A DNA stretch of 53,368 bases. It comes from an uncultured Clostridia bacterium. Its GTDB lineage: Bacteria; Bacillota; Clostridia; Oscillospirales; Oscillospiraceae. Below, one piece after another: positions 7,741 to 16,156 of this stretch. The translations under genes were made by a program, and so were the position numbers. The stretch spans positions 1 to 53,368 of the forward strand of contig CAMHMZ010000014.1 in NCBI GenBank assembly GCA_946186375.1. The letters run 5' to 3'. Positions within the stretch are counted from its first letter, which is position 1, and each line of letters opens with the position of its first letter. The notes below the pieces were generated by a model. It did not search any database. It worked only from the letters and a program-made list of their open reading frames with translations, and was not told where the DNA came from.

Positions 7741-8214
7741 ATGAAAATCGCGATCGGAAGCGACAAATCCGGCTTTTCCGCCAAGGAGGCCATCAAGGCC
7801 TGGCTCGTCGAGAGCGGCGCTGACTTTGACGATCTGGGCACGCTCGACGCCGCCCAGCCCCACCCCTATTACGAGGTCGCCGGCAAGGTGGCCCCGCTGA
7901 TGCAGCAGGGCGTCTATGATCGGGCGATCCTGATCTGCGGCACCGGCGCCGGCATGAGCGTCGTGTCCAACAAGTTCAAGGGCGTGCACGCCGTCGCCTG
8001 CGAGGGCGTGTATTCGGCCAAGATGGCCCGCGCCATCAACAACGCCCAGATCCTCTGCATGGGCGGCTGGATCGTCGGCCCGGAGATGGCCGTGGAGATG
8101 AGCAAGGTTTTCCTCGCGACTGAGTGGTGCCAGGATCTCGAGGACTGGCGCGCCGAAAACATGCACAAGTTCAGCGCGAAGATCGCCGCGCTCGAGGAAG
8201 AGATCTACGGCTGA
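7741..8214 (+). CDS. RpiB/LacAB-family sugar isomerase lacking the phosphate-binding residues
   Basis: 157 residues, the usual family size. The catalytic Cys is kept (C66, ICGTGAGMS) and the Rossmann-like core aligns with E. coli RpiB without gaps from C66 to the NN at 100-101. However, RpiB H10 is K9 (GSDKSGF), H99 is I99, and the C-terminal GGRHxxR arginines R133 and R137 read N and F. These residues hold the phosphate or open the ring in RpiB, so the substrate is probably not an ordinary phosphorylated pentose. The RpiB-family enzyme SqwI of the sulfo-TK pathway acts on a sulfonated tetrose (recalled), which makes it a good comparator. It is last in the operon, with AGGAG before the ATG and a terminator after the stop. 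Confidence 0.85.
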   Translation: MKIAIGSDKSGFSAKEAIKAWLVESGADFDDLGTLDAAQPHPYYEVAGKVAPLMQQGVYDRAILICGTGAGMSVVSNKFKGVHAVACEGVYSAKMARAINNAQILCMGGWIVGPEMAVEMSKVFLATEWCQDLEDWRAENMHKFSAKIAALEEEIYG

Positions 8215-8229
8215 AAACCAGACGATAGA

Positions 8230-8265
8230 AAAAGGGATGCGAAAAAGCCTTTTCGCATCCCTTTT
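8230..8265 (+). terminator. Terminator of the transketolase/RpiB-like operon
   Basis: AAAAGGGATGCGAAAA pairs with TTTTCGCATCCCTTTT. A short AAACTGAAAACT-type tract (about 8267-8300) follows. Confidence 0.85.
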
Positions 8266-8300
8266 CCCTCTGAAAACTAAAAACTATAAACTAAAAACTG

Positions 8301-8340
8301 AACCCCGTCTGAGAAAACAAGGTTTTTCTCAGACGGGGTT
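8301..8340 (-). terminator. Terminator of psuG
   Basis: AACCCCGTCTGAGAAAA / TTTTTCTCAGACGGGGTT hairpin just beyond the minus-strand stop of psuG, convergent with the previous terminator. Confidence 0.8.
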
Positions 8341-8349
8341 CATGCGCTG

Positions 8350-9255
<906 letters not shown>

Positions 9256-9301
9256 AACGCACTCTCCTTTTTATCATTCAAAGCCTGTTTATTATACCGT
9301 T

Positions 9302-10516
9302 TCAGGCCGAAATGTCAAGGCCGAGCGCCGTTTTCCAGCGCAGGATGCGCAAAACGGAGGCGTCGAGCTGCTCCTCGTCGAGCGTCCCGGCGCGCACCGC
9401 CTCGGCGATCGCGGAGGCCGCGCCCCGGTAGTCGCCGCAGCAGATGAGGTCGTTCCCGGCAAGCACGGCCTGCACCGCGGCGTTCTGCCCGCCGGTGAAC
9501 TGCTCGATGGCGCCCATGGACAGATCGTCGGTGACGACGACGCCCTCAAAGCCCAGCTCCTCGCGCAGCACGCGGTGTACCTCCGGCGAGAGGGAGGCGG
9601 GCAGCTCCCCGTCCATGCACAGCACGATGTTGTGGCTGACCATGACGGCGTCCGCGCCCTCGCGGATGCCCGCCTCGAAGGGCAGCAGATCGCCCTGATC
9701 GAAGGCGTCGCGGCTGCGCTTGTCATAGGCCATGCCCTTGTGCGTGTCGGCGCTGCCGCCGTAGCCGGGGAAGTGCTTGAGCGTGCTGCCGAGCCCCTCC
9801 TCCTTCATCGCGCGCACGACGAGCTCGACGTAGCGGACGACCTCCGGCGCGTTGCCGCTGAAGGTGCGGGTGTAGATATAGTTGAGTGAGGAGCGCGGCA
9901 CGTCGCAGACCGGGCCGAGGTTGACGTTCAGCCCGAGGTCGAGCAGCAGCCGGGCCTTTTCGACGGTGTCGCTCGTGATCTTCTTCCAGCCGCCGGTGCG
10001 GAAAAGCGTCCGCGGCGCCTGGAAAGGCTGGGCGCGCAGGGCGGGATTGGAGCTGACGCGGTTGACCTCGCCGCCCTCCTCGTCCACGGCCAGCAGCAGC
10101 GGCAGAGGCGCGGCCGCCTGCAGCGCCGCGGTCATCGCGACGACCTCGTCCCGGCTTTTGCCGGAGAAGGCGTTGGCAAAGAGGCACAGCCCGCCCACGC
10201 CCTCGGCCGCGGCCTCTTCGGCCTCCTCGGGCTTGTGGCAGCAGTAGAGAATCATCTGCAGGGCCTTCTCCTCCGTCGTCATGGCGGCGAGCCTCCTTTC
10301 GGCCGGATCGTCGATCCCGCTGAGCTCTTCGACTGCCGGCTTGGCTGTCGGCGCCGGCTCCGCCGTGTCCGTCGGCACGGAGACCGGCGAAGGCGCAGAC
10401 GGGCTTTCGGCCGCCGCAGCAGGCAGAGGCTCCTCCTGCAGCGTAAAGGCGGCGCCCAGAAGCAGGAAGGCCGCCGTCACGACAAAGACGAGCGCCAGAA
10501 GCAAGAGTTTTTTCAT
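9302..10516 (-). CDS. nagZ: GH3 beta-N-acetylhexosaminidase (NagZ-like), secreted or membrane-anchored
   Basis: 404 residues. The N-terminus MKKLLLLALVFVVTAAF is a signal peptide or anchor without a clear lipobox Cys, followed by a Pro/Ala-rich linker to about residue 60, so the enzyme should work outside the membrane. The GH3 NagZ features are present: LLLAVDEEGGEVNR, KHFPGYGG with the Asp-Thr-His acid/base dyad, and VVVTDDLSMGAI with the nucleophile Asp. NagZ removes terminal GlcNAc from muropeptides and turned-over cell wall. The start at 10516 has GGGGAGG upstream; the longer frame upstream has no such support. Confidence 0.88.
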   Translation of the reverse strand: MKKLLLLALVFVVTAAFLLLGAAFTLQEEPLPAAAAESPSAPSPVSVPTDTAEPAPTAKPAVEELSGIDDPAERRLAAMTTEEKALQMILYCCHKPEEAEEAAAEGVGGLCLFANAFSGKSRDEVVAMTAALQAAAPLPLLLAVDEEGGEVNRVSSNPALRAQPFQAPRTLFRTGGWKKITSDTVEKARLLLDLGLNVNLGPVCDVPRSSLNYIYTRTFSGNAPEVVRYVELVVRAMKEEGLGSTLKHFPGYGGSADTHKGMAYDKRSRDAFDQGDLLPFEAGIREGADAVMVSHNIVLCMDGELPASLSPEVHRVLREELGFEGVVVTDDLSMGAIEQFTGGQNAAVQAVLAGNDLICCGDYRGAASAIAEAVRAGTLDEEQLDASVLRILRWKTALGLDISA

Positions 10517-10592
10517 GGGGTCCTCCCCTTCGGAGAATGGGAAAAAAGCATGGTTTTGATACGAACGGCTATAGTATAACACAAAGCAAAAA

Positions 10593-10620
10593 GAAAATGC
10601 CGCCTTCAGGCGGCATTTTC
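10593..10620 (-). terminator. Terminator of the nucleoside ABC transporter operon
   Basis: GAAAATGCCGCC / GGCGGCATTTTC hairpin 16 bp beyond the stop of the last permease gene, with T-rich sequence following on the minus strand. Confidence 0.8.
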
Positions 10621-10635
10621 AGAAAGATTAAGAAG

Positions 10636-11667
10636 TCATCGCGAGCCCTTGTCGTAGGGGATGCCCTCGGCCTTCGGCGCGCGGGAGCCCTTGGAGGTGA
10701 AGGCCAGCACGACCAGCGTGATGACGTAGGGGAGCATGCGGTACAGATGCGAGCTGATGCCGATCTGCGCGAGCATATACACGCCGTCGCCGTTGATATC
10801 CAGACTCGAATACGCGGCGGCAATGCACTTGAAGAGACCGAACAGCAGGCTCGCCCCGGCGATGTTCAGCGGCTTCCAGTTGCCGAAGATCATGACGGCC
10901 AGCGCGAGGAAGCCGAAGCCCGCCACGTCGCCGTTGGAGGTGCAGTTGGCGGTGGTCAGAGAATAGACGAAGCCGCCCATGCCCGCCAGCGCACCGGAGA
11001 TCGTGACGCCCGCGTAGCGCATCTTGTAGACGTTGATGCCCAGCGAGTCGGCCGCCTGCGGATTTTCGCCGCAGGAGCGCATGCGCAGGCCGAAGCGCGT
11101 CTTATACAGGATGATCGACAGAATGATGAAGATCAGGATACAGACGTAGGTTGCAAGATAGACCTTGTGCAGCAGCGTGTTGCCGAGAAAGCCCAGGTCC
11201 GCGTTCTTGTCAAAGCCGAGCGTGCTCTTCTTGATCATGAACCAGCTGGCGGAGTCGCCCGTCGCCATCTGCAGCGTGTTCTGGTTGGCGATCAGACGGA
11301 TGAAGAACAGCACGAGAGCGGGAGCCATCAGGTTCAGCGCCGTGCCGCCGATGGTCTGGTCGGCGCGGAGGTTGATGGAGGCAAAGCTCAGCAGCAGAGA
11401 GAAGATCGCGCCCATCAGAGCGGCCACCAGCATGGCCAGCAGCTCAAAGCCCTGCAGTGCCATCCAGTCGCCTGCGGCCTTGGCCTCGATGAACCAGCCC
11501 GCTGTCTGCGAGAGATTGACGAACAAAACACCCATGAAGGCGCCGAAGATCATGATGCCTTCCAGAGCCAGGTTGATGATGCCGCTTCGCTCGGCAAAGA
11601 CGCCGGCCAGCGCCACGATCATCAGCGGCACCGCGTAGATCAGCGTCTGTTGGATCAGGAATGTCAT
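10636..11667 (-). CDS. BMP-type nucleoside ABC transporter, permease 2
   Basis: 343 residues of the branched-chain amino acid/ribose permease superfamily (BPD_transp_2), with about eight to nine hydrophobic segments (ALIYAVPLMIVALAG, GIINLALEGIMIFGAF, AGMGGFVYSLT). The motif around GINLALEGIM and the partner genes fit the NupQ/BmpC-type permease of nucleoside importers. The start codon overlaps the stop of the preceding permease gene by four bases (ATGA), showing tight translational coupling in an ATPase-permease-permease operon. Confidence 0.88.
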   Translation of the reverse strand: MTFLIQQTLIYAVPLMIVALAGVFAERSGIINLALEGIMIFGAFMGVLFVNLSQTAGWFIEAKAAGDWMALQGFELLAMLVAALMGAIFSLLLSFASINLRADQTIGGTALNLMAPALVLFFIRLIANQNTLQMATGDSASWFMIKKSTLGFDKNADLGFLGNTLLHKVYLATYVCILIFIILSIILYKTRFGLRMRSCGENPQAADSLGINVYKMRYAGVTISGALAGMGGFVYSLTTANCTSNGDVAGFGFLALAVMIFGNWKPLNIAGASLLFGLFKCIAAAYSSLDINGDGVYMLAQIGISSHLYRMLPYVITLVVLAFTSKGSRAPKAEGIPYDKGSR

Positions 11668-12935
11668 GCCTTGTCGCCTCCTTTCTCGTTTTTCGCATCC
11701 TCCGGCTTGACCGGCGGCTCCGTCGGCGTGCGCTTCGGTTCTTCAGCGGCCTTTTTCTTCTTGGAGCGCCCGGCGATCAGCATGCGGATCGCCAGCGAGA
11801 AGGCGGAGAGGTAGACGATCACGGCGATGATGACGTCGGTGATGTATTCGTTATAGGCGGTGAGGTTGGTCAGCTGCAGGCCGACGATGTTCAGCATGGC
11901 CATGAAGATCGCAGAGAAGATGACGCCGATGGGATTGTTCAGCGCCAGCAGCGCGACCGGGATGCCGTTGAAGCCCGCGGCGGGCAGCGACTGATAGGTG
12001 GACCAGAAGAACTCCGTATTGCCGGAGAGGAAGTACAGCGAGGCGCCGGCCGCGGCCAGAGCGCCGGAGAGCGCCATCGACAGCACGATGTTGCGCTTGT
12101 CGTGGATGCCGGCGTAGCGCGCGGCGTGGCGGTTGGCGCCGCAGGCCTTCAGCTCATAGCCGAGCGTGGTCTTGCTGATGAGGATATACACGCCGATCGC
12201 CAGCAGGATGGCGACGAGGATACCGGCGTTGATCTGGGAGCCGGGGAAGAGCTTGTCCAGGCCAAGCTTCGCGGTGGCGACGCCCGCGCCGTCGACGTAG
12301 CTGCCGTCCACGAGGCCGTAGGTGGTCTTGTAGATGTAGCCGGACTTGGTGCCCTCGACCATGTTCTTGAGATTGCTGACGTCAAAGGCCCAGGTGACAA
12401 GGTTGGCCGCGATCCAGTTGGTCATGATGCAGGCCAGAACCTCGTTGATGTTCAGAAAAGCCTTGACGAGGCCCGGGATCGCGCCCCAGAGCGCACCGGC
12501 GAGGAGCCCGCCCAGGAAGGCCAGCAGCCAGATGAGCCAGCCGGGCAGCGCGCCGGAGGGGATGCTCAGCGCGATAAAGAGCGTGGCCAGCGTGCCCATG
12601 AGATACTGACCGGGCGCGCCGATGTTGAACAGGCCCGTCTTGAAGGCCAGCGCCACGGAGAGGCCCGTCATGATGAGCGGCGTCGCGCGGAAGAGCATGT
12701 TGCCGATGCTGGCGGGGTTGAAGCCCCAGGTGAGCGCGCCGGAGGCGCTGCGTCCGGTGCTCAGGATACCGATGAAGATGAGCCGGATGCCCTCCCAGGC
12801 GCCCTTGAGCGAGATGCTCTTGTTGAAGAGGCCGACGATCAGCACGACGATCGCGCCGACGACGAGGCCGATCAAAATCGAGAGCAGGGAGGCCAGCAGC
12901 TTCTGTGTGCTTTCTTTCTTCAAGAATGCTTTCAT
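11664..12935 (-). CDS. BMP-type nucleoside ABC transporter, permease 1
   Basis: 423 residues, longer than permease 2 as is usual for NupP/BmpB-type proteins, with an N-terminal extra helix (LASLLSILIGLVVGAIVVLIVGLF), the FNIGAPGQYLMG motif and a charged Lys/Pro-rich cytoplasmic tail (residues about 395-423). It should form the heterodimeric channel with the downstream permease. The start overlaps the ATPase stop by four bases (ATGA). Confidence 0.88.
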   Translation of the reverse strand: MKAFLKKESTQKLLASLLSILIGLVVGAIVVLIVGLFNKSISLKGAWEGIRLIFIGILSTGRSASGALTWGFNPASIGNMLFRATPLIMTGLSVALAFKTGLFNIGAPGQYLMGTLATLFIALSIPSGALPGWLIWLLAFLGGLLAGALWGAIPGLVKAFLNINEVLACIMTNWIAANLVTWAFDVSNLKNMVEGTKSGYIYKTTYGLVDGSYVDGAGVATAKLGLDKLFPGSQINAGILVAILLAIGVYILISKTTLGYELKACGANRHAARYAGIHDKRNIVLSMALSGALAAAGASLYFLSGNTEFFWSTYQSLPAAGFNGIPVALLALNNPIGVIFSAIFMAMLNIVGLQLTNLTAYNEYITDVIIAVIVYLSAFSLAIRMLIAGRSKKKKAAEEPKRTPTEPPVKPEDAKNEKGGDKA

Positions 12936-14479
12936 GCCTTCTCCGCCTCCTTTTCCGCGCGCTTGGCGCCGGCCATGTAGAGGCCGAGCTCCTGCGCGGT
13001 CGTTTTCTTCGGGTCAAGCTCGCCGACGATCTCGCCCTCATACATGACGAGGATCCGGTCGGACAGGCTCAGCACCTCGTCCAGCTCGAGCGACACGAGC
13101 AGGATCGCCTTGCCCTCGTCGCGCTGGGCGACGAGCTGACTGTGGATGTATTCGATGGCGCCGACGTCCAGACCGCGGGTGGGCTGCACGGCGACGACGA
13201 GCGGGAGGTTCCGGTCAAGCTCGCGGGCGATGATGGCCTTCTGCTGGTTGCCGCCGGACATGCTGCGCGCGATGGTGACGGGACCCTGGCCGGAGCGGAC
13301 GTCGAATTTCTCGATGAGGCCCTCGGCGTATTTGCGCACCTCGTCAAAGCGGATGAAGCCGCCGTGCTGGAAGGCAGGCTCCGTATAGCGCTGCAGCACC
13401 ATGTTCTGCTCCAGCGTGAAGTCCAGCACGAGGCCGTGCTTGTGCCGGTCCTCGGGGATGTGGCTCATGTACTGGCCGCGCTGGCGGATGGAGGCCTTGG
13501 AGATGTCATGGCCGCAGAGCTCGATCTTGCCGCCGGAGAGCGGCTCAAGCCCCGAGAGACCGAAGATGAACTCCGTCTGGCCGTTGCCGTCGATACCGGC
13601 GATGCAGACGATCTCACCCGCGCGCACGTCCAGCGAGACGTGCCGCACGGCGTCGTGCTTGTGGAGGCGGGAAGCTACGCTCATGTCCTCGATGTGGAGC
13701 ACCACATCCTTCGGCTGCGCGGGAGCCTTCTGCACCTCGAGCTGAACGGGGCGGCCGACCATCATGTTCGACAGCTCCTGCTTGTTGGTGTCCTTCGTGT
13801 TGACCGTGCCGATGTACTTGCCCTTGCGCAGAACGGACACACGGTCGGCGACCTCCATGATCTCGTTGAGCTTGTGGGAAATGAAGAGGATCGACTTGCC
13901 CTCGGCGGCGAGGTTTTTCATGATCTGCATCAGCTCGTCGATCTCCTGCGGGGTCAGCACGGCGGTCGGCTCGTCGAAAATGAGGATCTCGTTGTCGCGG
14001 TAGAGCATCTTCAAAATTTCGGTGCGCTGCTGCATGCCGACGGTGATGTCCTCCACCTTTGCGTCAAGATCGACGTGCAGGCCGTATTTCTGCATCAGCT
14101 CCTCGACCTTTTTCCGGGCGGCCTTCTTCTGCAGAAAGCCCAGCTTCGTATCCTCCGCGCCGAGGATGATGTTGTCGAGTACCGTGAACACCTCGACCAG
14201 CTTGAAATGCTGGTGGACCATGCCGATGTGCAGGGCGGTCGCGTCGTTGGGGTTGTTGATCTTGACGACCTTGCCGTCCTTGCGGATCTCGCCCGCCTCC
14301 GGCTGGTACAGGCCGAAGAGGACGCTCATCAGGGTGGACTTGCCCGCGCCGTTTTCGCCGAGCAGGGCGTGGATCTCGCCTTTTTTGAGCTGCAGGGTGA
14401 TGTCGTCGTTGGCTTTGATGCCGGGGAACTCCTTGGTGATATGGAGCATTTCGATCACGTAGGGGGTCGATTCATCCAT
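12932..14479 (-). CDS. BMP-type nucleoside ABC transporter, double ATPase
   Basis: 515 residues with two ABC cassettes in tandem, as in RbsA/NupO-type importers. The first has Walker A GENGAGKST, signature-like VGMQQR and Walker B ILIFDEPTAVL; the second has a degenerate Walker A (GIDGNGQTE), signature MSGGNQQK and VVAVQPTRGLDVGA. This asymmetry is normal for the family. The start is put at the ATG at 14479 (MDESTPYVIEMLHITKEF) because the 34 codons upstream encode an unlikely hydrophobic leader across the promoter at 14543-14571. The ribosome site is weak (AGGTGG). Confidence 0.9.
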   Translation of the reverse strand: MDESTPYVIEMLHITKEFPGIKANDDITLQLKKGEIHALLGENGAGKSTLMSVLFGLYQPEAGEIRKDGKVVKINNPNDATALHIGMVHQHFKLVEVFTVLDNIILGAEDTKLGFLQKKAARKKVEELMQKYGLHVDLDAKVEDITVGMQQRTEILKMLYRDNEILIFDEPTAVLTPQEIDELMQIMKNLAAEGKSILFISHKLNEIMEVADRVSVLRKGKYIGTVNTKDTNKQELSNMMVGRPVQLEVQKAPAQPKDVVLHIEDMSVASRLHKHDAVRHVSLDVRAGEIVCIAGIDGNGQTEFIFGLSGLEPLSGGKIELCGHDISKASIRQRGQYMSHIPEDRHKHGLVLDFTLEQNMVLQRYTEPAFQHGGFIRFDEVRKYAEGLIEKFDVRSGQGPVTIARSMSGGNQQKAIIARELDRNLPLVVAVQPTRGLDVGAIEYIHSQLVAQRDEGKAILLVSLELDEVLSLSDRILVMYEGEIVGELDPKKTTAQELGLYMAGAKRAEKEAEKA

Positions 14480-14542
14480 AAGCGCCACCTGCTTTCTGTT
14501 CGGAATGTTGCGCCCGCACAGGACGAGCGGACTATTAAATAA

Positions 14543-14571
14543 ATTATATAAGAAGGAAGGGATAATTGCAA
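14543..14571 (-). promoter_or_regulatory. Sigma-A-like promoter for the nucleoside transporter operon
   Basis: On the minus strand TTGCAA (14566-14571), 17-bp spacer, TATAAT (14543-14548), in an AT-rich island. It lets the ATPase and permease genes be expressed although the binding-protein gene is cut off from them. Confidence 0.75.
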
Positions 14572-14600
14572 GAAAAAACACCCTTGCCGCAAAGAAAAAA

Positions 14601-14664
14601 GGGACGGGGGACGGCTCCTTGTCCCACCCGTCCCCCTGATCGTCAACAGGTGAAACGATCCCTC
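14601..14664 (+). repeat. REP-like GGGACGGGGGACGG element, left copy flanking the ankyrin gene
   Basis: GGGACGGGGGACGGCTCC...GTCCCACCC followed by CCCTGATCGTCAAC and GATCCCTCG. A matching copy lies at 15845-15908 on the other side of the ankyrin gene in the same orientation. Confidence 0.7.
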
Positions 14665-14689
14665 GAAATTGCCGGTTCCTTTCAAACTG

Positions 14690-14735
14690 TGGGACAGGGT
14701 GGGACAGGGGATGGGACAGGGGACGGTTCCCTGTC
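14690..14735. repeat. REP-like GGGACAGGGG palindromes
   Basis: Three close copies of GGGACAGGG at 14691, 14701 and 14713; the last forms a palindrome with GGACGGTTCCCTGTCCC. Further inverted pieces lie at 14880-14931. Confidence 0.7.
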
Positions 14736-14840
14736 CCGCTATCCTACCCGCGTTTTCTTGACAAAGCATTAGAATTGGGACAGGGGACGGTTCCCTGTCC
14801 CGCTATCCTACCCGCGTTTTCTTGACAAAGCATTAAACCG
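14713..14840 (+). repeat. Tandem duplication of a 64-bp unit
   Basis: Two consecutive 64-bp units (14713-14776 and 14777-14840), identical over the first 59 bp. Each holds a GGGACAGGGG...CCCTGTCCC palindrome, CTATCCTACCCGCG and TTTTCTTGACAAAGCATTA. The TTGACA of the second unit is the -35 of the ankyrin gene promoter. Confidence 0.9.
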
Positions 14841-14850
14841 GCTATAGAAT
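14822..14850 (+). promoter_or_regulatory. Promoter for the ankyrin gene, built from the 64-bp repeat
   Basis: TTGACA at 14822-14827 and TAGAAT at 14845-14850, spacer 17 bp. The -35 lies inside repeat unit 2; the -10 lies in unique sequence. Confidence 0.65.
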
Positions 14851-14952
14851 AAAAACCAATAGTTTGTCAGAAACACGGTGGGACACAGAACCGTCCCCTG
14901 TCCCATGCCCCATGTCCCACACCCTGTCCCAATTTGTTTAGTCTTGAATGAT

Positions 14953-15819
14953 ATGAAAAAACGTAAGTTTATGCAGCTTGCCGTTATGATCTTAGGCCTA
15001 ATGTTTGCGGCTATAATTGGAAGTATAATCTATTTCAACAGCTCTTTTTTTCATGCAGTGCGCCTTGTCCGCGCCATAAAAAGTGACGATATAGAGGAAG
15101 TTCAGCGGATAGTAGAGAAGGATCCCGCCAGCATAAACCGATATCCCACAGTCGCGCCTCCTTTCTGGCAATCGGCCATGAATCGGAAAGATATGTACCC
15201 GCTGACACAGGCTTGCCATCAGGGAAATGAGGAAATGATCCGCTTTTTGATTGCTTCTGGCGCAGATGTCAACTGCAACGATGGGTATACGCCGCTTTCG
15301 GTCACATATCGAAGGAAAAACGACAATTGGTATGCCGTTTCTCTCCTGTTGCTTCAAAATGGAGCGGATCTGCATTACAAAACCGAGTATTCCGGAGGAA
15401 TGGAATCAGCTTTGTTTGATATCATCCAGCCACGTCCTCTGGGAAATTCGACGGTGTATGTACCGGAAAGCAACGAAGAGGTGTTTAACTCCTTCCTGTT
15501 CGCCGTGAAGAACTGTTCCCGTGACGAAGTCAACTGGGATCGGCTTTTTAGAGGTTGTGTTTCTTGTGGATATGAGAGACGCGGCCAAGAAATTGAGTAT
15601 CTCCTCAATGGGGGATTCTGCAGCGTAAATACTCCGGATGAAGAGGGAAGGACTCCTTTGATGTATGCCGCGGAGCGGACAAATGTGCAAACAGTAGATT
15701 ATTTGATTTTGAACGGTGCAAAAATAGACGCGATGGATAACACCGGAAAAACTGTTCTGGATTATGCAAAATCTGAAGATATCCGCGCTGTAATAGCAGA
15801 AAAAAATAAATTCAAGTAG
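14953..15819 (+). CDS. Membrane-anchored ankyrin-repeat protein, AT-rich and probably acquired
   Basis: 288 residues. An N-terminal membrane helix (residues about 8-30: LAVMILGLMFAAIIGSIIYF) is followed by ankyrin repeats: NRKDMYPLTQACHQGNEEMIRFLIASGADVN, GYTPLS..., and near the C-terminus GRTPLMYAAERTNVQTVDYLILNGAKIDAMDNTGKT. Ankyrin repeats bind proteins; no enzymatic domain is seen and the partner is unknown. The base composition is clearly more AT-rich than the neighbours and the codons use AAA, ATA and GAT freely. REP-like elements flank it on both sides, and it reads opposite to the transporter genes it separates. The ATG at 14953 is chosen because the membrane helix begins just after it and the frame upstream runs through the repeats; the ribosome site is poor. 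It could be an immunity or accessory gene. Confidence 0.8.
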   Translation: MKKRKFMQLAVMILGLMFAAIIGSIIYFNSSFFHAVRLVRAIKSDDIEEVQRIVEKDPASINRYPTVAPPFWQSAMNRKDMYPLTQACHQGNEEMIRFLIASGADVNCNDGYTPLSVTYRRKNDNWYAVSLLLLQNGADLHYKTEYSGGMESALFDIIQPRPLGNSTVYVPESNEEVFNSFLFAVKNCSRDEVNWDRLFRGCVSCGYERRGQEIEYLLNGGFCSVNTPDEEGRTPLMYAAERTNVQTVDYLILNGAKIDAMDNTGKTVLDYAKSEDIRAVIAEKNKFK

Positions 15820-16104
15820 AGAGATGACAGAGAGGCGTGAAAATGGGACAGGGGACGGTTCCCCGTCCCACCCCTCTCCCTGATCGTTGACCGGCAAAAG
15901 CATCCCTCACAAAGCAAGCGCGCCCCCTCTTTCCCGTCACGGGAAAGAAGGGGCGCTTCCTGTTTTCCACCGCGTCCGTGCCCCGCAAAAAACGCCGGTT
16001 CATTCGTACGGGCGCTTCACGAAGCGTCCGTCCTTTGATTACGTAAGAAAAGCGAGGGGGCAAAGGGTCGATGCCGCCCCTGTCCCGCAGGAAAAAGCTT
16101 TGGG
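15820..16104. other. Non-coding stretch with REP-like repeat and two hairpins
   Basis: No convincing gene. It holds the right REP-like copy (15845-15908), a long GC-rich hairpin at about 15920-15956 (GCGCCCC...TCTTTCCCG / CGGGAAAGA...GGGGCGC) and a hairpin at about 16010-16033 (GGGCGCTTC-ACG-AAGCGTCC). Confidence 0.6.
15845..15908 (+). repeat. REP-like element, right copy flanking the ankyrin gene
   Basis: GGGACAGGGGACGGTTCC...GTCCCACCC, then CCCTGATCGTTGAC and CATCCCTCA: same order and orientation as 14601-14664, with about a dozen differences. Confidence 0.7.
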
Positions 16105-16109
16105 AATAG

Positions 16110-16141
16110 AAAAAGGGAAAGCCGAAAGGCTTTCCCTTTTT
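16110..16141 (-). terminator. Terminator of the BMP lipoprotein gene
   Basis: AAAAAGGGAAAGCC-GAAA-GGCTTTCCCTTTTT, a symmetrical hairpin with T-run on the minus strand, 15 bp beyond the stop. Confidence 0.88.
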
Positions 16142-16156
16142 GATAAACGGGGCTTA

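Noticed and set aside
14690..14940. Possible CRISPR array or phage terminus in the GGGACAGGGG repeats
   Set aside because: Units are palindromic, not evenly spaced and without unique spacers; no cas or phage genes are near. They fit REP-like elements.
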